Both the position numbers and the translations under genes were made by a program. Of a stretch of 64,000 nt of DNA, positions 19,363 to 28,600 are shown piece after piece; position 1 is the first letter of the stretch, and the number at the start of each line of letters is the position of its first letter. A model generated the notes under the pieces. It had not been told where the DNA came from. It made no database searches and was given only the letters and a program-made list of their open reading frames with translations. This stretch comes from Lachnospiraceae bacterium (GTDB lineage: Bacteria > Bacillota > Clostridia > Lachnospirales > Lachnospiraceae): the NCBI GenBank assembly GCA_910576385.1, contig CAJTIR010000002.1, positions 183,181 to 247,180 on the forward strand. The letters run 5' to 3'.

Positions 19363-21132
19363 TCATACCAATGCTCCATCCAATGCCTCATTTATTTCCT
19401 CAAGCAGCTCTTTTACAACATTAGTATGATCCTTTCCCGGAATAAGTTGAATAAATTTGATTCCCTCATTTTGTTTATCAATAATCTCTGTACAAGAATG
19501 TGTAGGATTTAGCACCCAAACTCTATCGACCGGATTTAATTTTCTTACAACAAAATTCGAATCAAGTCCTCTACAAAAAGGTGATTTATAGTCATTTTTG
19601 TAAGATCTAATTTGTTCTTTAAACTTAGAATCATTATAATACAACCGTTTCTGAATATTTCTATATTTCACCTCAAATATCAATGAGCACCAATATACAT
19701 CATCTTTATATAAATCAAACTTTATATCTGGTTTTGTGTGCTTCGTACATGCAAAGACTGGAGTGCTTTCAACTTCTGTTTTATCAATTGTTCTTGGTAA
19801 TTTAGTATCATAACGAGCACGAATCATTATGTTTTCTTTATGAAATACCACCTCCGTTCCAGGGATTAGATCTGGAACAAGCATTATGTTATTATTCAAT
19901 CCATTAAATATCCATCCCTCCGCTTCGAATCCGATCTCGTCAGAAATCAAAAATCGACACATCTTAATAAAACACCAAACCTCGTACATCTTGCTTGACA
20001 CTTTCCATGAGTATGCGTACTCCTCACTCCATTGTATGTTTATATTATCCTGTTGTAATTCCCGATACATTTTATAAAACGCATTATATCTCACATCATA
20101 TATAAGCACATGGGGAACAATTAGAGAATTAACACTCTGAATCTGTTTAAACCAATCTTGGCACTTAATAAGATCCGAAACACTTAAAATCTTTTTTACT
20201 GTTTCTAGATACATATTTAATTCAGTAATAACTCTTTCTTTGGCACGCATAGATGCAATATTAGCATCTCCATATCTTTTCAGTTCACCAAGTTCTTCTT
20301 TTACATATGCACAATAGTTTAATGTTGATTCTCTGAATAGCCGCAGTTCATTTTCATATATGTAAATAATCTTTTTTAACCAACGATTTTCCGGCAAATT
20401 GTAATTGTAAATTCTTTTCGGAACTAAATATGCTTCCTTTCCTGTCCCTTTTGTCAAATAATCCTTTACCGTCACATTATCAATATATGTTGCTTTATAT
20501 AACGGTTCTAGTTTATATTCCTTTTCCACTTTATACTTTGGTTTATCCTTTAAATCAATTAATGCAGTCAAAATATTATTAAAGTGTTTCTTGATAACAA
20601 AAAATTTATAAAGTTGCTTGCTTGGAGCACTTTCCATTCTTTTGTCACCTAATGATATATTTCTTCTTATAATATCTGTTGATAACCCCTGAACTTCTTC
20701 TTCTAATTCTTTTTGCATAATTTTCCATTCAGAATCACTTACATTTTTAGGAAGAACATTAAACCATTGATAATAAACTATTCCATCATGATATATTCTC
20801 ATTTCATACTTCCCAACACGCATTGCATAATATTCTGACGAATATGTAAATATCGAATACTTTTCGCCTAGCTGTGGGGACAAAAACAGATTCCCTTCAT
20901 CATCTACTTCGCAAATTTCTGCTGGAAGCAAATCTATACCATCAAAATATAACCTATCCCCCACAGATGTAGATATGAACTCAATCTCAACACTCACAAA
21001 TTCCCTAAATGCAATATTGGTTAAATCTGCGGAATCACAGTCCGCTATGGACTCTCCTGCATTAACAACATTAATTATGGATTTACCAACATAAAAATTT
21101 ATACTAATTCCTATATCACAAAGTGTAACCAT
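19363..21132 (-). CDS. McrC-like protein, DUF2357 with PD-(D/E)XK nuclease
   Basis: A 589-residue protein of the DUF2357/McrC group. The C-terminal third has the nuclease core PDIKFDLYKDD...LIFEVKYRN (Asp, then Glu-x-Lys) around residues 455-490. The N-terminal half would be the McrB-contacting DUF2357 fold. It overlaps the AAA ATPase gene by 17 nt, so they are co-translated. By analogy with McrBC it should cut DNA (or RNA) marked by modification, powered by the AAA partner. It is the last gene of the three-gene operon and AT-richer than its chromosomal neighbours, which suggests transfer. Confidence 0.82.
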   Translation of the reverse strand: MVTLCDIGISINFYVGKSIINVVNAGESIADCDSADLTNIAFREFVSVEIEFISTSVGDRLYFDGIDLLPAEICEVDDEGNLFLSPQLGEKYSIFTYSSEYYAMRVGKYEMRIYHDGIVYYQWFNVLPKNVSDSEWKIMQKELEEEVQGLSTDIIRRNISLGDKRMESAPSKQLYKFFVIKKHFNNILTALIDLKDKPKYKVEKEYKLEPLYKATYIDNVTVKDYLTKGTGKEAYLVPKRIYNYNLPENRWLKKIIYIYENELRLFRESTLNYCAYVKEELGELKRYGDANIASMRAKERVITELNMYLETVKKILSVSDLIKCQDWFKQIQSVNSLIVPHVLIYDVRYNAFYKMYRELQQDNINIQWSEEYAYSWKVSSKMYEVWCFIKMCRFLISDEIGFEAEGWIFNGLNNNIMLVPDLIPGTEVVFHKENIMIRARYDTKLPRTIDKTEVESTPVFACTKHTKPDIKFDLYKDDVYWCSLIFEVKYRNIQKRLYYNDSKFKEQIRSYKNDYKSPFCRGLDSNFVVRKLNPVDRVWVLNPTHSCTEIIDKQNEGIKFIQLIPGKDHTNVVKELLEEINEALDGALV

Positions 21133-23032
21133 AATCTTTTATCTCCTGCTTTTTAATGTCTACCACTTTTTTACTTTCCACGAAATCGGAGACATCTGAG
21201 TATTCATCAAACAATTTTAATAAACTATTTTCTGCTTCATCCTCAAAAATGGTATATAACTGTTCTCTTTGCCCTCTTATTTTTGTCATAATACGTTGCA
21301 CAAATTGAATATCAAATCCCTCTCGCCTTGAAATATTTTCTTTATTATCACTACTCGGTAAATTTACTAAATATTTTGCAATTTGCTTTAAAATTCTCGG
21401 ACCCACACCTAAATTCTTGCCACATGAATTAAGTAACTCATGAACCCTCCAAATAAACTCTCTTTCTTGATCTAAAAGGATATTATCTTTTGGCAGCCTA
21501 ACCCATTTTTGATATTCCTCATATGTCCATTCTTTAAAATAGCTTGCTTTTGTAGAAACCTCACCAGTTTTCCAATCTGTATATGGAACAATATCTAATT
21601 TAATCACATTCGCACGATCAAATACCTTATCAGAAAAATGGAATGTAGATTCATCAATATTTACCGTTCCTATAAATCTTATGTTATTTCCAATCTCAAC
21701 CGTTTGTTTATATTTATCAGAATTATATAATCGGGATCCATATTCTGAAGAATATAATCTCAGTATTCTTGATTTCTCCGGCATCTCCAAGATAGAAAGG
21801 AACTGACTAAAATAATGTTCAACTCTCGCCAAATTCATTTCATCGAAACATATTAAATACAATTTGTTTTTATTACGTTCCTGACACGCTTCCATCAGAG
21901 TATTAATAAATCCAGTATCGCTAGGGCGATACACCATGTGCATTGAATCTACAAACCCTATTAAATCACTATCATCATTCCAATTAGGTCTGACTGGAAT
22001 CATATGAAACCCTTCATCTCCCAGTCCCAATGCTTTTGCATAACATTGAACTAATTGAGACTTTCCAGTTCCACTCAAACCGGAAAGGATTACCAAAGAA
22101 CTACTTTTTACTGCTGTATGGAAATTTATTAAATCCCGCTTGGTATAAAATAATCCATCTTTCTTGGCTACCGCCTCAAAATGTTCTATAAATTCCCATT
22201 CACTATCTTGTACATCTTCCCAAATAGCTTTTTCGTTTTCTTCTACACTTGTATCTTCCATCTCATTTACAGCAATTGGTTCAGATTCATCTAATTTAGT
22301 CATAATCTTCTTATGAACATAATCCCCCACATACAATAATGAGTGATTGCCTTCAAATGAAACTACATCATCATACCAATCTTCTTCAAACAAGAAACTT
22401 TTTAGTTCACTAAATTCATAATGAATGCCCTTCATGGGATCATACTCAAATCCTGTAAAATTTCCTACTATGCGATATTCCAAGGTTTCAGTGTCGTGAA
22501 AAAGAATATATGGTATGTTTTCTAAGTCAGTAGTGTTATACTTGTTTAATTTTGACACATACATTCCCTCTTTCAATGTTTGCTCTAATTGCTCATAATT
22601 ATCATAAACTGTATCGTTATGATAAACAGGATGTTTACTAACAATCATTGGAATCGTAGTATAACCTTTCCCCGGATAATAAGCTTCGCTCAAACTAATA
22701 ACATCAATATTTTTTGCTACAAAAAAACCCGCCTGATTCACTTCATAATTAAATCGAAAAAAATAATTTTTAAGTTGCTTTACATAATCATTAACACGAA
22801 CATCCTCATCATACGCTTGATTGTCAATTATTGCCTCGTTATCTAATCTATTGCTGAAGCATATAACATATTGTGTATTGGAGGCTTGTCCTGGCATCCT
22901 TGAAATCACTTTTATATAAAATTGTAAAGTATCCCATTTATTAACAATACAGTTACTTCGTCCTAAATTATTATCTGTTATTTCTTCCTTTGTTGCTAAT
23001 ATTCCTAACCAATCAATCACTTCTGTTCTCAT
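21116..23032 (-). CDS. McrB-like AAA+ ATPase
   Basis: A 638-residue motor protein. The first 270 residues are a specificity-type domain I do not recognise. The AAA+ module has Walker A LSGLSGTGKSQL near 317, the McrB-type Walker B LICFDEMNLARVEHYF near 394 and the sensor-1 region FIGTVNIDES near 457. GPRILKQIAKY lies in the helical lid. McrB motors use GTP or ATP to drive the McrC nuclease. The ATG overlaps the upstream coiled-coil gene stop by 4 nt. The novel N terminus suggests recognition of an uncharacterised target. Confidence 0.87.
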   Translation of the reverse strand: MRTEVIDWLGILATKEEITDNNLGRSNCIVNKWDTLQFYIKVISRMPGQASNTQYVICFSNRLDNEAIIDNQAYDEDVRVNDYVKQLKNYFFRFNYEVNQAGFFVAKNIDVISLSEAYYPGKGYTTIPMIVSKHPVYHNDTVYDNYEQLEQTLKEGMYVSKLNKYNTTDLENIPYILFHDTETLEYRIVGNFTGFEYDPMKGIHYEFSELKSFLFEEDWYDDVVSFEGNHSLLYVGDYVHKKIMTKLDESEPIAVNEMEDTSVEENEKAIWEDVQDSEWEFIEHFEAVAKKDGLFYTKRDLINFHTAVKSSSLVILSGLSGTGKSQLVQCYAKALGLGDEGFHMIPVRPNWNDDSDLIGFVDSMHMVYRPSDTGFINTLMEACQERNKNKLYLICFDEMNLARVEHYFSQFLSILEMPEKSRILRLYSSEYGSRLYNSDKYKQTVEIGNNIRFIGTVNIDESTFHFSDKVFDRANVIKLDIVPYTDWKTGEVSTKASYFKEWTYEEYQKWVRLPKDNILLDQEREFIWRVHELLNSCGKNLGVGPRILKQIAKYLVNLPSSDNKENISRREGFDIQFVQRIMTKIRGQREQLYTIFEDEAENSLLKLFDEYSDVSDFVESKKVVDIKKQEIKDYGYTL

Positions 23033-23973
23033 CTTCCATCCCCCACTTCAGTAATCCTCTTTATAATCTCCTGCTTTGTCTCCACAAAAATCGCTTTTCC
23101 TTGTGACAACTGTCGTATCTTTCTTAATTTTGCAATATGTATTCCACTTTTATACACATAAATCTGTTCAAACTTTAACCGACTTTCTTCGTCTAATAAA
23201 ATAAAATCATTCGCTTTCATTTGTATAATTCCATTTCGGGAAACTAAATTCCCAGCGTTTTCCGAAATACACACGATACATAATTCTTTTTCTTCACAAG
23301 CACATATCTTTTCTTCAGGTTCATTGTTAATCTCATTTATTTTACTCAATTCCAATTTCAATTCACTATTTTCAACCATCAAATCCAGATTTTTTTGTTT
23401 TAATTTCTCGTTTTCTTCCATCAATAAATTTATTTTGTACTCAAACTCACTAATTTTCTCTTTTCGATCCTTAGCTATCGTTTTTAACTTATTAATAGTT
23501 TTTTCATCGCTCTTACGTCGTTCTTTATATTTTGATATTTCTTTTTGTAAATTATATATTTCAGATTCATTCTTATTTTCACCACTATCTTCCTGACATA
23601 TTAAATCTAATATAGTTGACGCTAAAGAATCATATCCTTTATCTTTTAACGAATACAAGTACAAAAAGAATAATGGTAATTTGTTTTTATCTAATACCTC
23701 CACATATTCATTTGGCGATTCCATTGTTTTTGTAATTTCATCGTCATTAGATAATTTTTCAAAATCATCTTTAAGATTTCCTAGGAATTGTTCAATAAAT
23801 TTATCACGTTCTTTGGAATGAATCAATTTTGGTATTACCGCTTTTCTATTCATGCTAGGCAATTTACTATTCCTTATTCCCTTAATCGAAACAGTTATTT
23901 TTTTCATACCTTTATCATAGTAATCGTCGCCTAATTTCAGTATTACCCTTCCAATATCCCGATATATATCCAT
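23029..23973 (-). CDS. Coiled-coil protein, first gene of the McrBC-like operon
   Basis: Not recognised. The 314 residues comprise a basic alpha-helical N terminus (about 1-130), a long charged coiled coil (about 136-220) and a Cys-containing stretch ICACEEKELCIVC near 230. A C-terminal beta-rich domain (NGIIQMKANDFILLDEESRL) follows. It overlaps the ATPase gene by 4 nt and has GAAGGAG before its ATG. A TATAAT box lies at 24013-24018 upstream, without a good -35. Coiled-coil partners are known in some McrBC relatives (the CoCoNuT class), so it may sense or scaffold the complex; that is inference. Confidence 0.75.
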   Translation of the reverse strand: MDIYRDIGRVILKLGDDYYDKGMKKITVSIKGIRNSKLPSMNRKAVIPKLIHSKERDKFIEQFLGNLKDDFEKLSNDDEITKTMESPNEYVEVLDKNKLPLFFLYLYSLKDKGYDSLASTILDLICQEDSGENKNESEIYNLQKEISKYKERRKSDEKTINKLKTIAKDRKEKISEFEYKINLLMEENEKLKQKNLDLMVENSELKLELSKINEINNEPEEKICACEEKELCIVCISENAGNLVSRNGIIQMKANDFILLDEESRLKFEQIYVYKSGIHIAKLRKIRQLSQGKAIFVETKQEIIKRITEVGDGR

Positions 23974-24044
23974 CTTTTTCTCCTTCGTTTTTTAGTGGAA
24001 AATCCCATTTATATTATACGATATCCATATTTTTTATAAATAAC

Positions 24045-24329
24045 GTGAGTTCGATGAACATACTTATACAAAAGTCATATTATCTGTATAAATAGATGTT
24101 CTTTTAGGCAAAAAAGAGTATGCTGCAAAACCAGCCTCTACATTGCCTTGCGTCAGGCACAAGCTTAGGATTTCTCCACGATCATTGATGGCAAGATGAA
24201 GCTTGAAGCCGTAGAATCAGATTGTCATAATCTTGTCCATAAGTTTATCTCCTTTGGTATGATTGGGTCTGACGATTTCATTATATCAGAGAAATAGGAT
24301 TATGGACATTTATTTTTCATCGAACTCAC
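24045..24329. mobile_element. 285-bp non-autonomous IS982-family derivative
   Basis: Perfect 14-bp inverted ends GTGAGTTCGATGAA (24045-24058 and 24316-24329) enclose an IS982 transposase relic on the minus strand. Flanks ATAAATAAC and ATTAATTAC match at 7 of 9 positions, a possible decayed target duplication. It lies between the McrBC-like operon and rpsI, at the island edge. Confidence 0.75.
24064..24240 (-). pseudogene. Internally deleted IS982 transposase
   Basis: ATG at 24240 with AGGAGATAAACTT upstream gives MDKIMTI and then a stop. Directly after it the frame reads FYGFKLHLAINDRGEILSL with CLTQGNVEA following, the conserved core of IS982 transposases. A central deletion fused the first seven codons to this core and removed most of the catalytic domain, so no active enzyme can be made. 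Confidence 0.8.
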
Positions 24330-24612
24330 ATTAATTACAGAAAGATTTTTCTTGTAAGTGTTACAAAAAACTTGACCATCTCAACCTTAAAAAAAGAGAA
24401 AAGAGTAACAGCCAACGTGGAATCTGCATAACAAAAAGAACACTCTCCAGTGTCTATCACCGAAAAGTGTCCTATATTATCTAAATATTTTTGTTGCAAA
24501 TATGTTACAAATGCGTTGCGAACTGAGTAAATTCCACCGCCTTTTACCGCATCTGACAACTCCACAAACCCTTGTAAAATAAGGATTTGAACGTAAATCT
24601 GGGTTCCGAAAA
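24330..24612. other. Junction region downstream of rpsI, no supported gene
   Basis: A 76-codon frame on the minus strand (24335-24565) has no ribosome site and no family I know. It probably is decayed mobile DNA or chance. A weak hairpin just after the rpsI stop (AGATTT/AAATCC) may help end transcription. Confidence 0.4.
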
Positions 24613-25005
24613 TTATCTCTTGGAGAACTGTGGTGCACGACGAGCTGCTTTCAGTCCGTACTTCTTTCTCTCTTTCATTCTTGGGTCACGAGTCAAATAA
24701 CCTGCAGATTTTAATACTGGTCTGAAATCAGAATCAGCCTGCAGCAATGCTCTGGCAATACCATGACGAATTGCCCCTGCCTGCCCTGTATATCCGCCGC
24801 CGCGAACATTTACCAAAACATCAAATTTATCAACCGTTTCTGTTGCTACCAAAGGCTGACGTACGATCACTTTTAAAGTCTCCATGCCCAAATAATCATC
24901 AATATCTCTTTTATTAATTGTCACTTTGCCAGTTCCAGGTACCAGATATACCCTGGCAATTGATTTCTTTCTTCTACCTGTTCCATAATATCTTGCATCT
25001 GCCAT
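24613..25005 (-). CDS. rpsI: Ribosomal protein S9
   Basis: 130 residues, complete. [21 protein letters not shown] at the N terminus and the C-terminal tail [12 protein letters not shown] that reaches the ribosomal P site are diagnostic. It lies 14 nt after rplM with AAGGAGG upstream, in the universal rplM-rpsI operon. Confidence 0.98.
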   Translation of the reverse strand: MADARYYGTGRRKKSIARVYLVPGTGKVTINKRDIDDYLGMETLKVIVRQPLVATETVDKFDVLVNVRGGGYTGQAGAIRHGIARALLQADSDFRPVLKSAGYLTRDPRMKERKKYGLKAARRAPQFSKR

Positions 25006-25019
25006 CTTTTTTTACCTCC

Positions 25020-25448
25020 TTAAAATGTCAAAACTTCCGGTTTCTGAGCTTCATGCTTGTGCTCTGGCCCTGCATAGACAAATAACTTCTTATACATCTG
25101 TCTGCCCAGTGGTCCTTTGGGGAGCATTCCCTTAACAGCAAGCTCGATCACCCTTTCCGGTTTGTCTGCCAACATCTTCTTTAATGTGGTTTCTTTCATT
25201 CCACCCACATATCCGGAGTGATGGTAATAAATCTTCTGATCTAATTTCTTGCCAGTTACCTTCACCTTTTCTGCATTGATCACAATCACATAATCACCGG
25301 TATCCAAATGAGGAGTAAAAATCGGCTTATGCTTTCCTCTTAATACTCTTGCAATTTCAGATGCCAAGCGGCCTAATGTTTTCCCTTCCGCATCAACTAC
25401 ATACCATTTTCTTTCAATTGCAGCAGCGCTGGCGATAAAAGTTTTCAT
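25020..25448 (-). CDS. rplM: Ribosomal protein L13
   Basis: 142 residues. Family motifs are [48 protein letters not shown] and [18 protein letters not shown]. First gene of rplM-rpsI, with CAAGGAGG before the ATG and a 190-nt leader from the promoter at 25649-25677. In many Firmicutes this operon is continuous with ecfT-truA; here a chemoreceptor gene and a MITE intervene. Confidence 0.98.
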   Translation of the reverse strand: MKTFIASAAAIERKWYVVDAEGKTLGRLASEIARVLRGKHKPIFTPHLDTGDYVIVINAEKVKVTGKKLDQKIYYHHSGYVGGMKETTLKKMLADKPERVIELAVKGMLPKGPLGRQMYKKLFVYAGPEHKHEAQKPEVLTF

Positions 25449-25641
25449 TAAATGTTACCTCCTTGAATTTTACAATGTTACTCTGATATCCGAATGCCGT
25501 CCTGTGGTCTCCAAATAAACCGTTGTTTCCAGCTATAGTAAGATTTCATCCGTTCTATCCGTTTCACACCATTTACATTTTTCCTTGTACTTCAAAGCAA
25601 AAACGCTTCGCCGGAGTAGGCTTGCATTTCTAATTTGCATA
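25449..25641 (-). ncRNA. Structured 5' leader of rplM, candidate L13 autoregulatory leader
   Basis: About 190 nt separate the predicted start point from the rplM ATG. Leaders before rplM are known autoregulatory sites in Firmicutes. The early segment (CCTACTCCGGCGAAGCG then TTTTTGCTTTG) can fold. Function is inferred from position. Confidence 0.45.
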
Positions 25642-25648
25642 CCATAAC

Positions 25649-25677
25649 ATTTTATTATAAGTCTGTACATCTGTCAA
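25649..25677 (-). promoter_or_regulatory. rplM-rpsI promoter
   Basis: TTGACA (25672-25677), 17 bp, TAAAAT (25649-25654) on the minus strand. The MITE copy at 25680 begins 3 bp upstream of the -35. Confidence 0.85.
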
Positions 25678-25679
25678 CT

Positions 25680-25892
25680 AGTTTTTATTTTGAGTTTCCC
25701 CATTTTTTAATTCATAGTACCAAAAGGTTTCCATCATAAAATGATGGAAACACTTTGCACATAAAAGCGCTAGGAAAAGCTAGCTTTTCAGACGCTTTTT
25801 GTGCAAGATGTCTATGCTGCCAAAGGCAGCAAGACCTTTTGGTGCTAAAATATCAGTGATTATAAAAAATGGGGAAACTCAAAGTTTTTATT
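25680..25892. mobile_element. MITE copy 1 with 10-bp target duplication
   Basis: Element 25690-25882 (193 bp) has 20-bp perfect inverted ends TTGAGTTTCCCCATTTTTTA. The flanks are identical 10-mers AGTTTTTATT (25680-25689 and 25883-25892), a clean target-site duplication. Subterminal copies of (G/C)ACCAAAAGGT and internal hairpins (GATGGAAA/TTTCCATC; GCTGCC/GGCAGC) make it strongly palindromic. No reading frame. Confidence 0.8.
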
Positions 25893-25901
25893 CTCAAATC
25901 C

Positions 25902-27587
25902 TCAAAACTTGCCTACCCGAAATTGGCGGATCATTTCCTTTAATGTCTCTGCCTGTGCTGTCATCTCCTGGCTTGATGCCGCACATTGCTCTGACGTTGC
26001 GGAATTATTTTGTACTACATGATTGATCTGGTCAACCCCACTGTTAATCTGTATAACAGCTCCAGCTTGCTGCTCAGAAGCATGTGCAATCATATCTACT
26101 TTCTGAATGATAGATTTGGCGCCAGATACTACATGTTCAAGCTGCTCTGCAGTTTCATTGGCAATCACCATTCCACCCTGCACTGCATGAACAGATTCTT
26201 CAATCAAAGCTGTAGATTCCTTCGCTGCCTGCGCACTTTGCGCAGCCAACAGTGACACTTGATCTGCTACCACTGCAAAACCCTTGCCAGCTTCTCCAGC
26301 ACGTGCAGCCTCTATGGATGCATTCAATGCCAACAAGTTAGTCTGAGACGCAATGTCATTGATCGTGGCAATAATCTTACTGATCTCATTGGAGGATTCA
26401 CTGATGCGATTCATAGAATCCACCATTTCCTTCATCTTTCCATTACTGTTGTCAATCTCCACACCTACTTGCTGAACTTCATGACTGATATCAAGCGCTT
26501 CCTTTGCATTTAGCTCGATCTGCTCAGATACACTCTCAATCGCTGCGGAAAGCTGTTCTGTTACCCCTGCCTGCTCAGTAGCTCCTTCCGCCAATTCTGA
26601 AGAACCTGAAGATATTTGCTCAGAAGCTCTGCTCACCTGATCTGCCACAGCCTGTATATTCTTTACCATATCCGCCATATTCTTTTCAAAACCCATAAAG
26701 GATTCTTCAATTCCGCAGAAATCTCCACGATATTCCACATTTGCCTTCACATCAAAATTCCCATTGGAAAATTCTTTCATGGCACGGTCAATATCTTCCA
26801 CATAGGAGGCAAGGCGCCGAATGGAACTGCGCAATGCATGAGCCAAGGTTCCGATCTCATCCTCATTGTCATAGGAAACCTCTGTATGTAAATTTCCGTG
26901 AGAAAGCTCAACAGCCGCGCCTTCAATCTCTTTCAGAGGAGACACAATCCCACGTACAATGATACCTCCAATTTTTATTGCTAAAAAGATCGCGATTGTC
27001 AGAAGGACTACCATAACAACTGTCACAAATATCACCGTTTGGGTAGCAATATTTACTGCTTTTTGTTTGAGCAAATCCGTCTCTTCATCAATTTCTTTGG
27101 AAATTGCATCTGCTTCCTCCAAAGCTGGTGCACATTCATTGATAATCCGCCTAGCTCCTTCTCCTGCATCTCCATCTTTCAAAGTCTCTATTATACTGTA
27201 ACCACTTTGCAGCCAGTTCTCAATAGCTGTCTGATAGCGTTGATTTAATTCATTACTGACAACTCTTGCATTATGCAAATCCTCTAGAGCCCTTCCTATA
27301 ATCTCAGCACTCTCCTTGACATTTGCCTCATAATTTGCAAAACTATTGTGATTTGCATTCAACGCCATCTCGCGAATATTTCTCGCTGCAACATTTGTAT
27401 TCACCTGACACTCTTTCACTGCTGTATCTGCTGCCTGGGCACCTTTGATATAATCATTCATCTTGCTTTGCACAACAAACAATCCAATCAACGCAAATAT
27501 AGTAAGAATTACCATCAGGCCAATCACTAAACCATAACCATAAACCAACTTATCCTTGATCTTCATCCGATCAATCTTTTGAAACAT
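25902..27587 (-). CDS. Methyl-accepting chemotaxis protein
   Basis: A 561-residue transmembrane receptor. Membrane helix at about 13-38, a four-helix-bundle type extracellular sensor (about 40-175), second helix about 180-205, HAMP (VSPLKEIEGAAVELSHGNL), and the signalling hairpin DIASQTNLLALNASIEAARA then GEAGKGFAVVADQV. Start 27587 is preferred over 27614 because AAGGGGG precedes it. It signals through CheA/CheW, which are not in this window. It sits between truA and rplM, splitting a normally contiguous block. Confidence 0.94.
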   Translation of the reverse strand: MFQKIDRMKIKDKLVYGYGLVIGLMVILTIFALIGLFVVQSKMNDYIKGAQAADTAVKECQVNTNVAARNIREMALNANHNSFANYEANVKESAEIIGRALEDLHNARVVSNELNQRYQTAIENWLQSGYSIIETLKDGDAGEGARRIINECAPALEEADAISKEIDEETDLLKQKAVNIATQTVIFVTVVMVVLLTIAIFLAIKIGGIIVRGIVSPLKEIEGAAVELSHGNLHTEVSYDNEDEIGTLAHALRSSIRRLASYVEDIDRAMKEFSNGNFDVKANVEYRGDFCGIEESFMGFEKNMADMVKNIQAVADQVSRASEQISSGSSELAEGATEQAGVTEQLSAAIESVSEQIELNAKEALDISHEVQQVGVEIDNSNGKMKEMVDSMNRISESSNEISKIIATINDIASQTNLLALNASIEAARAGEAGKGFAVVADQVSLLAAQSAQAAKESTALIEESVHAVQGGMVIANETAEQLEHVVSGAKSIIQKVDMIAHASEQQAGAVIQINSGVDQINHVVQNNSATSEQCAASSQEMTAQAETLKEMIRQFRVGKF

Positions 27588-27750
27588 ACATAAAGCCCCC
27601 TTCGTATTTTTCATTTTTTGGTTTCAATTACTAGAATTTATTTCTTGACGGTTGATATTACACAAATTATATATATCTTTTCAAAAAAATTCAACTATTT
27701 TTTTATCTTTTTACCAAAAATAAGACATCAAAATATAATTTTTCGACACC

Positions 27751-28515
27751 TTAATCTTTTGTATATTTATACTGAATCCCGATCATTGTCAATCCCTGCG
27801 CAGGGGCAGTAGGACCGGCCGCACTGCGCTGCATCTGATCCAAAATCTCTGGAATCTGCTCAGGTTCCAAATCTCCAACCCCCACCAGAATCAGCGTTCC
27901 CGCAATAATCCTTACCATATTATATAAAAATCCTGTTCCAGTCACCCGAATGGTAATCACGTCGTCCTGGGTTTTCACCACATTGCAGGAAAGGATCTGA
28001 CGCACGGTATTCTCTACACTGCTCTTTACCGAACAAAAGCTTTTAAAATCATGTTCTCCAATCAAATACTGTGCTGCGTGCTGCATCTTCGCTATATCCA
28101 GACTGCGGTAATAAAAATAAGTATATCTCCTCAGCGTTGGCACTGGAATTTTGCGGTTTAAAATGCGATACTCATAAGTTTTTTCGCTGTAGCAGTGTCT
28201 TGGATGAAAATCTGGCGGCGCCTCACTAGAACTCTGTACCACGATATCCTCTGGTAGCCGTTGATTTAAAGCAAAACAAATCTTTTCCGGCGGAATCCTC
28301 GTTTCCGTGTCGAATACCGCTACATTGCCCAGAGAATGTACGCCAGAATCCGTACGGCTGGCTCCAATCACCTGAATCTCTTCCCCCAAAAGCTGAGACA
28401 ATGTCTGATTGAGTACTCCCTCTATGGTAATCCCTGTAGGCTGTATCTGCCAGCCACAATAATTCGTCCCATCGTATGCCACCACCAACTTAATCCGCTT
28501 CACATGTTCCTCCAT
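27751..28515 (-). CDS. truA: tRNA pseudouridine synthase A
   Basis: 254 residues; makes pseudouridine at positions 38-40 of the tRNA anticodon arm. Catalytic Asp56 is in GASRTDSGVH, with LVVAYDGTNYCGWQ at the N terminus and GTGFLYNMVRIIAGTLI near the C terminus. It follows ecfT on the same strand, the standard Firmicute order. Confidence 0.96.
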   Translation of the reverse strand: MEEHVKRIKLVVAYDGTNYCGWQIQPTGITIEGVLNQTLSQLLGEEIQVIGASRTDSGVHSLGNVAVFDTETRIPPEKICFALNQRLPEDIVVQSSSEAPPDFHPRHCYSEKTYEYRILNRKIPVPTLRRYTYFYYRSLDIAKMQHAAQYLIGEHDFKSFCSVKSSVENTVRQILSCNVVKTQDDVITIRVTGTGFLYNMVRIIAGTLILVGVGDLEPEQIPEILDQMQRSAAGPTAPAQGLTMIGIQYKYTKD

Positions 28516-28600
28516 TTTTCTGTAATATTCTATATTTATGCAAACTCTTCCAAATAAATTTGAAAATCCTGATTTCTCATTTTTATGGGTTTGCGAATAG

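Noticed and set aside
24335..24565. 76-codon gene next to rpsI
   Set aside because: GTG start without ribosome site, no recognisable family, located in decayed junction DNA.
18044..24612. tRNA-Pro 3' end as attachment site of the island
   Set aside because: No repeat of the tRNA 3' end was found at the other edge and no integrase gene is present.
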